15,842 nt of DNA from JAWXTS01 sp044433305 (lineage in GTDB: Bacteria; Bacteroidota; Bacteroidia; Bacteroidales; Rikenellaceae). This document shows positions 6,521-13,401 of the stretch, in pieces. Below the pieces are notes generated by a model that made no database searches, was not told the DNA's origin, and saw only the letters and a program-made list of their open reading frames with translations. The position numbers and the translations under genes were made by a program. The stretch is from contig JAWXTS010000037.1 in the NCBI GenBank assembly GCA_044433305.1, positions 1 through 15,842 of the forward strand, written 5' to 3'. Within the stretch, counting starts at the first letter, position 1. Every line of letters starts with the position of its first letter.

Positions 6521-7087
6521 AACATTAATCCATTTTTTCAGTATCTTATAACCCAAGAACAAGACACTAGACTCAAATATCCTTCTAACGTTTTCAAAAA
6601 ATCTTCAACCTTAAAATACCTTCTATCTTCTTTATATTTATTTTATAATATAAAATTTAAATAAACTAATAAGAATAATAATAGGCGTTGATACTGTTGA
6701 CAACTTTTCGGATATTTATTTATCATTTTTTATCCACTACAAAGCTAATATTTTTAACCAAGAAAAACATAATCTAGCATTATTGATTCTTACATTTGTT
6801 TTTATATATTAACATTTGTTTATAACCGTTATCAACATACTAACATAGCTTTTTATGGTCTCTATTGTTAACATCGTAACTAGAATAATCTGTTACAAGT
6901 TTGTAATAACTTTGTAGTACACATTACAATTTTTGTGTTATATATATATTTTTCTTCGTTTGTCAAGTGCTTTTTATTACTTATTACTACAACTTCTGAA
7001 CATACTATTTAACAATTTACCATCAAGATAATATGTTGATAATCAGTTATTTGAAAAAGTAATTATTATTTATTAACACTTATAAAC
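6521..7087. other. A/T-rich gene-free region with DnaA-box-like 9-mers; candidate replication origin
   Basis: No plausible gene is seen across ~567 bp. G+C is about 23% (hand count over 6661-7080) against about 45% in a sampled coding line of thiC. DnaA-box-like 9-mers (reference TTATCCACA): TTATCCACT at 6730-6738 (+, one mismatch), TTATCAACA at 6829-6837 (+, one mismatch), the same word on the - strand at 7034-7042, TTATTAACA at 7070-7078 (+, two mismatches) and TTGTCAACA on the - strand at 6703-6695 (two mismatches). Other structure: an A/T palindrome at 6640-6656, direct repeats of ACATTTGTTT at 6792 and 6812, a TTACAA-GT-TTGTAA inverted repeat at 6893-6906, and TAnnTTTG matches on the + strand at 6791-6798 and 6907-6914. 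The region could instead be only a long promoter/leader area for nadA. Confidence is for the description; the origin role is less certain. Confidence 0.4.
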
Positions 7088-8146
7088 TTACCTATTTTCT
7101 ATGTTTTTGAAAACCTCACTGTAAGCCTTTTCGCCTTCTAGAGTATCAATAACAATAGACTCTTTTGGATCTGGATCCTCATCCTCACTAAGTATCATAG
7201 GTATTCTTCCAAGCAGTGTTAATCCCTCTTTTTCAACGAGTTCTGAACAACCGTTCTTACCAAAGATATAGTACTTCTTCTCAGGCTCACCCTTAGGCGA
7301 GAACCACGACATATTCTCAATAACACCTATTACTGGTATGTTAACAGTGTCCGCCTTATACATATTGACACCTCTAACAACATCTGCCAAAGCAACCTTC
7401 TGAGGAGTGCTAACTATAAGGGCACCGTTTATCTTCAGTTCGCTCATAAGTGTTAGATGTACATCGCCAGTTCCTGGAGGCATGTCAACAAACAAGTAAT
7501 CCAAATTATCCCACTTGGTTTGGTGTATCATCTGCTTCAAAGCATTTGTTGCCATAGGTCCGCGCCACACAAGAGCATCTTTAGGATCTATAAAAAATCC
7601 TATCGACATAATCTTAACACCATTGCGCTCGGCAGGTATTATAGCCTCCACGCCGTCAACTTGCTCGCCATTTGGTATAAAGTCCTCTAAATCAAACATT
7701 ATCGGCATCGATGGACCATAAATATCAGCATCTAAGATACCAACTTTATAGCCTTTCTTAGCGTAAAGTGTTGCTATATTGGCGGTTACGGTAGATTTAC
7801 CTACACCACCTTTGGCCGAGCTTACTCCAATTATATTTTTTATGCCGCTAGATAGACTTTTCGGTTTTTGTATCTCTGGCTTTTTTTGCATTTCCTTTAT
7901 CGTGAAAGTAATCTTGTCTTTCAAACTTGGGAGGTGGTGAGTGATGTTGAACTCACATGCTTTTTTTATTGAAGAGGCTAGGGGTTCCTTTCCGTCAAAG
8001 CTTAGTGTTATTCTAACTTTTCCTTCTTGGTCAAGGTTTATTGTTTCGACAACTCCTAAACTTACAAGCCCTTGTTTTTTTGCTGGGTGAATAACGGTTT
8101 CGAGGATTTTTGCGATGTCCTCAGCCGTAATATTTTTTTGTTCCAT
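7088..8146 (-). CDS. mrp: Mrp/NBP35-family P-loop ATPase, iron-sulfur cluster carrier
   Basis: A cytoplasmic Fe-S cluster carrier of 352 aa (also called ApbC). Residues 1-90 form the MIP18/DUF59-like domain (ITAEDIAKILETVIHP and following). The deviant Walker A motif SSAKGGVGKST (109-119) starts the MinD-like ATPase domain. It is followed by GILDADIYGPS (136-146), WRGPMATNALKQ, and the switch segment FVDMPPGTGD. The CxxC that binds the bridging cluster in many Mrp proteins is not present at the usual place: the segment reads NMSWFSPKGEPEKKYYIFG. I believe Bacteroidota Mrp proteins commonly lack it. The gene lies 96 bp downstream of thiC on the same strand. In Salmonella, apbC mutants have reduced ThiC function, so the pairing is biologically sensible. 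No promoter of its own was found. Confidence 0.95.
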   Translation of the reverse strand: MEQKNITAEDIAKILETVIHPAKKQGLVSLGVVETINLDQEGKVRITLSFDGKEPLASSIKKACEFNITHHLPSLKDKITFTIKEMQKKPEIQKPKSLSSGIKNIIGVSSAKGGVGKSTVTANIATLYAKKGYKVGILDADIYGPSMPIMFDLEDFIPNGEQVDGVEAIIPAERNGVKIMSIGFFIDPKDALVWRGPMATNALKQMIHQTKWDNLDYLFVDMPPGTGDVHLTLMSELKINGALIVSTPQKVALADVVRGVNMYKADTVNIPVIGVIENMSWFSPKGEPEKKYYIFGKNGCSELVEKEGLTLLGRIPMILSEDEDPDPKESIVIDTLEGEKAYSEVFKNIENR

Positions 8147-8188
8147 TTTTGAGTTATTTGTACTGATTTACAATATAGTTTTTTTTAA

Positions 8189-8227
8189 GCCCAAAATGAA
8201 ACGTTTTTTTTCTGAGTCATTTTGGGC
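8189..8227. repeat. 11-bp perfect inverted repeat between thiC and mrp
   Basis: GCCCAAAATGA (8189-8199) pairs perfectly with TCATTTTGGGC (8217-8227) around a 17-nt loop that contains a T8 run on the + strand (A8 in the thiC transcript). In the leftward transcript the stem is followed by UUAAAAAAAA, not by a U-run, so it is not a classical terminator for thiC. On the + strand it is followed by a moderately T-rich stretch, but no + strand gene leads into it. It may be an mRNA processing, stabilising or attenuating hairpin between thiC and mrp. Confidence 0.6.
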
Positions 8228-8242
8228 CTAATTTTTATAGTT

Positions 8243-9820
8243 TTATTTATTTTCTTGTTCGTCCTGAATACTCTTGGTGATTTTCATTGAGCAGAAGTGA
8301 GGTCCGCACATGCTGCAATGGTCGGCACCCTCGCGTATCATAGAGTGGTGCATTTCTCTTGCGCGGTCTGGGTCAAACGATAGATTGAACTGGTCGTTCC
8401 ATCTCATCTGGAAACGTGCCTTGCTCATTGCATAATCGCGTGCCGAAGCCGAAGGGTGTCCCTTGGCCAAGTCGGCTGCGTGGGCTGCAATCTTATAAGT
8501 TACCACACCCTCGCGAACATCGTCTTTAATAGGTAGGGCTAAGTGCTCCTTGCAAGTTACATAGCACAACATCGAAGTGCCATACCAGCCTATCATTGCT
8601 CCACCTATGGCCGAAGTTATATGGTCATATCCTGCACCTATATCACTAACAAGAGGTCCCAATGTGTAGAAAGGCGCGCCGTTGCAAGACTTGATTTGGC
8701 GGTCCATATTCTCCTTTATCTTGTCCATAGTAACGTGACCTGGACCCTCGATAATAGTCTGAACATCGTATTTCATTGCCACTGCTGCTAGCTCTCCTAG
8801 TACGTCTAGTTCGCCAAACTGAGCATCGTCATTAGCATCAAATATAGAGCCTGGTCTTAGTCCGTCACCCAGTGAGAAGGCAATATCATACTCGGCCATA
8901 ATCTCACAAATCTCCTCGAAGTGCGTATATAGGAAGCTTTCGCAGTCGTTAATCTCCATCCATTTTGCCATGATAGAACCACCGCGTGACACGATTCCTG
9001 TAACGCGATTCACAGCCATAGGAGTAAATCTTCTAAGCACGCCAGCGTGGATAGTGAAGTAGTCTACACCTTGTTCTGCTTGCTCGTATAGGGTTTCTTT
9101 ATATACTTCCCAGTTTAGGTCTTTGATTTGTCCGTTCACTTTTTCTAGTGCTTGGTACAAAGGCACGGTACCAACTGGCACTGGCGAGTTTCTAATTATA
9201 GCCTCGCGAGTAGCCTTGATATCTTCTCCTGTCGAAAGGTCCATGATAGTATCCGACCCCCATTTAATAGCCCATTGAGCTTTCTCTACCTCTTCGTTTA
9301 TAGATGAGCCAAGTGCAGAGTTGCCTATGTTAGCATTGATTTTAACAAAGAATTTAGTGCCTATAATCATAGGTTCTACCTCTGGGTGTTTTCTATTATT
9401 TGGTAGTACGGCGTGTCCTTTAGCAATCTCTTGTCTTACCATTTCTGGGGTGATGCTAGAGTTCTCGTCGCCCATATTTTCGCGTATTGCCACATATTCC
9501 ATCTCTGGAGTTATGATACCATTTTTGGCATACCACAGTTGTGTTTTAAGTTCTGGACTTACTTCTGTTGTGCCTAGGGTTTTCATTTCGGCTTGTTTTG
9601 TAAGCTCATCCCAGTTGTCTTTTACTTTAGGTAGTCCTTTGTTTTCTGCTGTATTTATATTGGTATCTGTATAGGCTCCTGTGGTGTCATAGAACAATAT
9701 TTTTTCTTCTGATTGCAGGGTTACTTCGCGCATACCCACCTTAATTTCTGGGTATATTTTTCCGCTTACATACGTTTTTTCAGCTCCGTATTTAGCGATG
9801 TCAAACAAGTTTTCTTCCAT
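8243..9820 (-). CDS. thiC: Phosphomethylpyrimidine synthase ThiC
   Basis: Converts 5-aminoimidazole ribotide to hydroxymethylpyrimidine phosphate in thiamine synthesis by non-canonical radical-SAM chemistry. The protein is 525 aa, somewhat shorter than the long enterobacterial form. Recognisable blocks are VALREN-like YVAIREN before residue 120, the IGTKFFVKINANIGNSALGS region, WAIKWGSDTIMDLSTG, RNSPVPVGTVPLYQAL, YFTIHAGV, VTGIVSRGGS, and FSLGDGLRPGS. The C-terminal cluster motif is C502-x2-C505-x4-C510 (CSMCGPHFC). The ATG at 9820 is the natural start (MEENLFDIAKYGAEKTYVSG). No other thi gene is in the window. The 91-bp upstream gap shows no TPP-riboswitch consensus, unusual for thiC. Instead it holds two parS palindromes. 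Expression may come from read-through of mnmG. Confidence 0.96.
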   Translation of the reverse strand: MEENLFDIAKYGAEKTYVSGKIYPEIKVGMREVTLQSEEKILFYDTTGAYTDTNINTAENKGLPKVKDNWDELTKQAEMKTLGTTEVSPELKTQLWYAKNGIITPEMEYVAIRENMGDENSSITPEMVRQEIAKGHAVLPNNRKHPEVEPMIIGTKFFVKINANIGNSALGSSINEEVEKAQWAIKWGSDTIMDLSTGEDIKATREAIIRNSPVPVGTVPLYQALEKVNGQIKDLNWEVYKETLYEQAEQGVDYFTIHAGVLRRFTPMAVNRVTGIVSRGGSIMAKWMEINDCESFLYTHFEEICEIMAEYDIAFSLGDGLRPGSIFDANDDAQFGELDVLGELAAVAMKYDVQTIIEGPGHVTMDKIKENMDRQIKSCNGAPFYTLGPLVSDIGAGYDHITSAIGGAMIGWYGTSMLCYVTCKEHLALPIKDDVREGVVTYKIAAHAADLAKGHPSASARDYAMSKARFQMRWNDQFNLSFDPDRAREMHHSMIREGADHCSMCGPHFCSMKITKSIQDEQENK

Positions 9821-9855
9821 TGTATTTGTGTTGTTAGTTTATATTTTGAGTTTGG

Positions 9856-9875
9856 ATTGTTCCACGTGGAACAAT
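9856..9875. promoter_or_regulatory. parS site, ParB-binding centromere candidate (site A)
   Basis: A perfect 20-bp palindrome, ATTGTTCCACGTGGAACAAT. Its 16-bp core TGTTCCACGTGGAACA (9858-9873) is a known type of bacterial parS and matches the palindromic form of the conserved ParB site. As RNA the hairpin would not be followed by a U-run, so a terminator role is unlikely. It lies 35 bp upstream of the thiC start. Confidence 0.85.
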
Positions 9876-9894
9876 TTTTATTTGTTGTGGTTTT

Positions 9895-9912
9895 ATGTTC
9901 CACGTGGAACAT
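9895..9912. promoter_or_regulatory. parS site, ParB-binding centromere candidate (site B)
   Basis: A second perfect palindrome, ATGTTCCACGTGGAACAT (18 bp), with the same 16-bp core at 9896-9911. It is centred 38 bp from site A. The last base overlaps the mnmG stop codon (9912-9914). The flanks differ from those of site A, so the core rather than a duplicated block is conserved. Confidence 0.85.
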
Positions 9913-11783
9913 TACCTTTTGAATTTTATCAACAGAACGTTTATGTCGGCTGGCGACACACCCGGTATGCGCGAGGCTTGACCTATGGTTGCAGGCTTGA
10001 TTTTGGTTAGCTTCTGACGCGATTCTATGGATAGCGAGTTTACCGAATTGTAGTCAAACGTGCTAGGGATAGATATGTTTTCGAGCCTTGTCAGTTTGTC
10101 TGCAATAACCATCTCGCGGTCTATATAACCCTTATATTTTATCTGAATCTCGGCTTGCTCTATGGCTCCCTCAGAGATGCTGTGTTCGGTTATAAACTCG
10201 TTTAGTGGTGCAAATGCGGCCCTCAAACTAGAGGTCTCAACCTCGCTGCGAAGCAACAAATCATATAGCTTACGACCCTGAGTCAGCGGCGACGAATCTA
10301 CCGAAATAAGATAGTCGTTGCTCTGCTCTTGAGATATGCTGGTGTTCTTTGTGTACTCTATAAATGCGTTTACTTGGGCATCTTTTTCGATTACCCTGTC
10401 GTATTGCTCCTTGCTTGCCAAGCCTAGTTCATAAGCTAGGGGAGTAAGCCTTAAATCGGCATTATCGCCACGAAGCAAGATGCGGTGCTCGGCACGACTA
10501 GTGAACATTCTGTATGGCTCGTCAACACCCTTGGTCACCAAGTCGTCTATCAAGACACCTATGTAGGCTTGGTCTCTACGAAGGATAAATGGCTCCTTGT
10601 TTTGCTGTTTCAAAACAGCATTTATGGCCGCCATCAAGCCCTGTGCTCCGGCCTCCTCATAGCCCGTAGTACCGTTTATTTGACCCGCAAAATACAGGTT
10701 CTCGATAAGCTTTGTTTCTAGAGTATGGTATAGTTGGGTAGGAGGGAAGTAGTCATATTCTATGGCATATCCAGTTCTGAATAGGTGTACATTCTCCAGC
10801 CCTTTTATCTGGCGCAAAGCCTCGATTTGCACCTGCCACGGTAGTGACGATGAAAATCCATTCAGGTAATATTCGTTTGTTGTGGCACCCTCTGGCTCTA
10901 GGAATAGCTGATGCTGGTCCTTATCTGCAAAGGTTCTGAGTTTGTCCTCTATGCTTGGGCAATAACGAGGTCCTATGCCCTTTATAGTGCCGTTGAATAG
11001 TGGAGACTCGGCAAAGCCTGTGCGTAGTGTGTCGTGCACGTTTAGCGACGTGTAGACTATATAGCATGGCTTCTGCTCAAGCTCTGTATTTACGCTTGGA
11101 TCATACGAAAACTTATCCTCGTTGCCATCGCCATACTGAGCCTCTATCTTGTCAAAATCTATGGTGCGACCATCCAGCCTAGCTGGGGTTCCGGTCTTCA
11201 TACGACCCACCTCAAAACCTAGTTTCTCTAGTTGGTCACTTAGTCCATACGAGGCCTCATCACCTGCGCGACCGCCAGCCACCTGAACTCGTCCAGTGTG
11301 GATAAGGCCGTTCAAGAAAGTGCCGTTTGTAAGTATCACGCTCTTGGCCGCGAAGCTAAGTCCCATACGTGTTTTAACGCCCGTAACCTTGCCTTGTTCT
11401 TCTATTATCTCTACCACGCTATCTTGCCAAAGGTACAGGTTCTCTGTGTTCTCTAGCAGCATGCGCCAGTTGTCTGTAAAGCGTATTTTGTCGCACTGTG
11501 CTCTGGGGCTCCACATGGCAGGTCCCTTAGAGCGGTTGAGCATGCGGAATTGTATTGTTGACTTATCGGTGATAACGCCCATCTGTCCTCCCAAAGCATC
11601 TATCTCACGCACAATTTGCCCCTTGGCAACTCCGCCCACAGCAGGGTTGCATGACATCATGGCAAACTTGGTCATGTCCATAGTGATTAGAAGGGTGGTG
11701 GCACCCATATTGGCTGCTGCTGCCGCTGCTTCGCAACCAGCATGCCCGCCGCCAACAACAATTACATCGTAGTTGAGTATCAT
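9912..11783 (-). CDS. mnmG: tRNA uridine-5-carboxymethylaminomethyl modification enzyme MnmG (GidA)
   Basis: The FAD/NADH-dependent subunit which, with MnmE, installs the carboxymethylaminomethyl group on wobble U34 of certain tRNAs. At 623 aa it is full length. The Rossmann FAD motif is VVGGGHAGCEAA (9-20). The two conserved cysteines are present: C45 in SCNPAVGG and C275 in GPRYCPSIEDK. Other family segments include REIDALGGQMG (59-69), LNRSKGPAMWSPRAQ (82-96), TGTFLNG-like TNGTFLNGLIH, GRMKTGTPARLDG (193-205) and YFAGQINGTTGYEEAGAQGL. The C-terminal helical domain that contacts MnmE and tRNA follows. Its ATG overlaps the ybeY stop by 4 bp (ATGA), indicating translational coupling. mnmG often sits near the replication origin in bacteria, which fits the adjacent parS pair. 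Confidence 0.97.
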   Translation of the reverse strand: MILNYDVIVVGGGHAGCEAAAAAANMGATTLLITMDMTKFAMMSCNPAVGGVAKGQIVREIDALGGQMGVITDKSTIQFRMLNRSKGPAMWSPRAQCDKIRFTDNWRMLLENTENLYLWQDSVVEIIEEQGKVTGVKTRMGLSFAAKSVILTNGTFLNGLIHTGRVQVAGGRAGDEASYGLSDQLEKLGFEVGRMKTGTPARLDGRTIDFDKIEAQYGDGNEDKFSYDPSVNTELEQKPCYIVYTSLNVHDTLRTGFAESPLFNGTIKGIGPRYCPSIEDKLRTFADKDQHQLFLEPEGATTNEYYLNGFSSSLPWQVQIEALRQIKGLENVHLFRTGYAIEYDYFPPTQLYHTLETKLIENLYFAGQINGTTGYEEAGAQGLMAAINAVLKQQNKEPFILRRDQAYIGVLIDDLVTKGVDEPYRMFTSRAEHRILLRGDNADLRLTPLAYELGLASKEQYDRVIEKDAQVNAFIEYTKNTSISQEQSNDYLISVDSSPLTQGRKLYDLLLRSEVETSSLRAAFAPLNEFITEHSISEGAIEQAEIQIKYKGYIDREMVIADKLTRLENISIPSTFDYNSVNSLSIESRQKLTKIKPATIGQASRIPGVSPADINVLLIKFKR

Positions 11784-12220
11784 ATTATTTCTAGTTGTGC
11801 TGCTTTCTCAAGGTAGAAATCCTCTTTTGCGTGCATTATTTTTTCTTGCTCAGGCTCCTTATCTTTATAGCCAGATAGGTGTAGTACACCGTGGATTATT
11901 ATGCGCATAAGCTCGTTCCATGTGCTCACACCATATTCTTTAGCATTTGCCTTAACGGTGTCTATGCTGATAATGATGTCTCCTGAGATTATCTTCTGCT
12001 CATAGTCTGTTTCGTCAAATGTTATAATATCGGTATAGTAGTCGTGAGATAGGTATTGTCGATTTACATTCAGCAAATACTCATCTGAGCATAACACGAT
12101 AGAGAGATTTTCGATAGTATCGAATCCCTCGCTTGCGGCCGTTTCCTTAATCCACTGAGATATTTTACGGCGGCTATGCAACTTGTAGCTGCATTCTTGA
12201 TTGTAATATCCTATTGTCAT
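11780..12220 (-). CDS. ybeY: Endoribonuclease YbeY (16S rRNA maturation)
   Basis: A single-domain metal-dependent RNase of 146 aa involved in 16S rRNA 3'-end processing and ribosome quality control. The signature is IIHGVLHLSGYKDK, with H110 and H114 as metal ligands. The third ligand position, His in most bacteria (HxxxHLxGYDH), is occupied by the K119-D120-K121 segment here. I recall GYKDK/GFKDK as usual in Bacteroidota homologues, so this looks like a lineage variant rather than inactivation. Upstream is the conserved region YLSHDYYTDIITFDE (57-71). The start overlaps the envC stop by 4 bp and the stop overlaps the mnmG start by 4 bp, so all three are probably translated from one mRNA. Confidence 0.94.
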   Translation of the reverse strand: MTIGYYNQECSYKLHSRRKISQWIKETAASEGFDTIENLSIVLCSDEYLLNVNRQYLSHDYYTDIITFDETDYEQKIISGDIIISIDTVKANAKEYGVSTWNELMRIIIHGVLHLSGYKDKEPEQEKIMHAKEDFYLEKAAQLEII

Positions 12221-13401
12221 TTTTTAATCCAGTCTTCTGGGTTTAGATTTGTTGTTTCGTGCCAAATTTCAAAATGCAGAACATGGTCGTTGCTGTCGTC
12301 GCTTGAAGATAGTCGACCTAGCAGCTGTCCTGCTTTGACCGTATCGCCTGTTTTTACGGCCACGGTCTGAAGGTTAGAGTACACCGTAAGGTAGCTTCCG
12401 TGGCGAACCATAACGCTGTTGTTTAGTCCTTGGAAGAAGAACACATTTGTCACCTCGCCATCGAACACACTTTGTATATCGGCATTGCGCGCAGCGGCAT
12501 AGTTAACACCTTTGTTGTCTACCGTAAGCCCAGACTGTGTTGGGTGCTGATGGCGGCCATAATGGTCTATTATAATGCCGTTTCTCACAGGGATTGGTAA
12601 TCTGCCTTTGTTGCTGTCAAACTGCCCTGAAAGCATCTTAAATTGGGCTTTATATTCATCGCTATATTCGGTGTTCTGGTCTTTCTTCATTTGCTCGGCT
12701 ATGATGCGCTCGATTTGGTTCTGCAGCATCTCCACCTGCTGTTGTGAGGCGCGTATGGTAGCCGAGAGATTGTTTTCCTGAGTCTTCAGCTTGCTGAGGG
12801 TGGCATCATACTGTTTTTGGTCTTCAGATAGCGATGCCAGCTCCTTGTTTCGCGATTGCTTGGTTTGCTCCAGCTGCTTGCTCTGGGCTTCTAGAGAGCT
12901 TACCTCTTTTGATAACTCTTGAGTTGTTGAGCTTATCTTTTGGGCCTGCTCCTCGCGCATGCTGTTGTAGCGGCGTATGTAGAATATCCTACGCGTTATG
13001 TCGTTGAAGTCGCTCGCCGAGAATAGAAACAGCAGATAGTTGTTGAGTTTATAGTTCTTGTAGGCACTATAAATCATCTTCGAGTAGTCTGCTTTGAGGT
13101 CTTTCAGTTCGCCCCCCATCTTGTCGATGTTGGTATTGTTGCCTTTGATTTTCTTGTTTATAAGAGCCATCTGGCTGGTGAGGCTTGCGATGACCTTTTT
13201 GCGGTTGTCTATACGTGATTTGATAAGCTGAATCTCGCGTTGATTCACCTGCTGGTCGGCACGCGTCTTGTCTAGCAGCTCATTGGTTTGGGCAATCTCT
13301 GCTTCGGCGCGTCTTATGTCTTCTTGGAGCGATTCAATGGTTTGAGAAGAAGCCCCAACAACACAAAATAGTGTTAGTATAAGAGTAATAATTTTCTTCA
13401 T
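12217..13401 (-). CDS. EnvC-like murein hydrolase activator (coiled coil plus degenerate LytM/M23 domain)
   Basis: A 394-aa predicted secreted protein. A signal peptide (MKKIITLILTLFCVVGASSQ) is followed by a long coiled coil (about 22-115 and 150-240) interrupted by a helical segment. A C-terminal LytM fold starts near residue 265 (GRLPIPVRNGIIIDHYGRHQHP). The catalytic zinc site is not conserved. The HxxxD motif is replaced by N296-KGV-N300, and the HxH motif by V374-L-H376, keeping only the last His. Such proteins do not cut peptidoglycan themselves; EnvC in E. coli activates cell-division amidases. An amidase is not in the window. The stop overlaps ybeY by 4 bp and the start directly abuts the TPR gene stop with no intervening base. 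Confidence 0.92.
   Translation of the reverse strand: MKKIITLILTLFCVVGASSQTIESLQEDIRRAEAEIAQTNELLDKTRADQQVNQREIQLIKSRIDNRKKVIASLTSQMALINKKIKGNNTNIDKMGGELKDLKADYSKMIYSAYKNYKLNNYLLFLFSASDFNDITRRIFYIRRYNSMREEQAQKISSTTQELSKEVSSLEAQSKQLEQTKQSRNKELASLSEDQKQYDATLSKLKTQENNLSATIRASQQQVEMLQNQIERIIAEQMKKDQNTEYSDEYKAQFKMLSGQFDSNKGRLPIPVRNGIIIDHYGRHQHPTQSGLTVDNKGVNYAAARNADIQSVFDGEVTNVFFFQGLNNSVMVRHGSYLTVYSNLQTVAVKTGDTVKAGQLLGRLSSSDDSNDHVLHFEIWHETTNLNPEDWIKK

Noticed and set aside
6521..6562. N-terminal extension of nadA to an upstream start
   Set aside because: The upstream start is a TTG, the added 14 residues have no family support, and an ATG at 6520 gives the normal NadA N-terminus.
6907..6914. TAACTTTG as a promoter for an unseen + strand small RNA
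   Set aside because: No -33 element at suitable spacing and no terminator-like hairpin downstream; such matches are expected in DNA this A/T-rich.
6855..6917. 20-codon ATG-initiated frame in the A/T-rich gap
   Set aside because: Very short, no recognisable sequence, no convincing promoter; expected by chance.
9821..9911. TPP riboswitch upstream of thiC
   Set aside because: The expected CUGAGA and ACCUGAU-type conserved blocks were not found, and most of the 91-bp gap is occupied by the two palindromes.
9926..9934. TTATCAACA DnaA-box-like word near the parS pair
   Set aside because: It lies within the mnmG coding sequence and shows that this word can occur by chance; kept only as a background warning for the oriC idea.
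11780..12220. YbeY inactivated by loss of the third metal-ligand His
   Set aside because: The GYKDK variant appears, from memory, to be normal in Bacteroidota YbeY, with Asp probably able to coordinate the metal; no other sign of decay.
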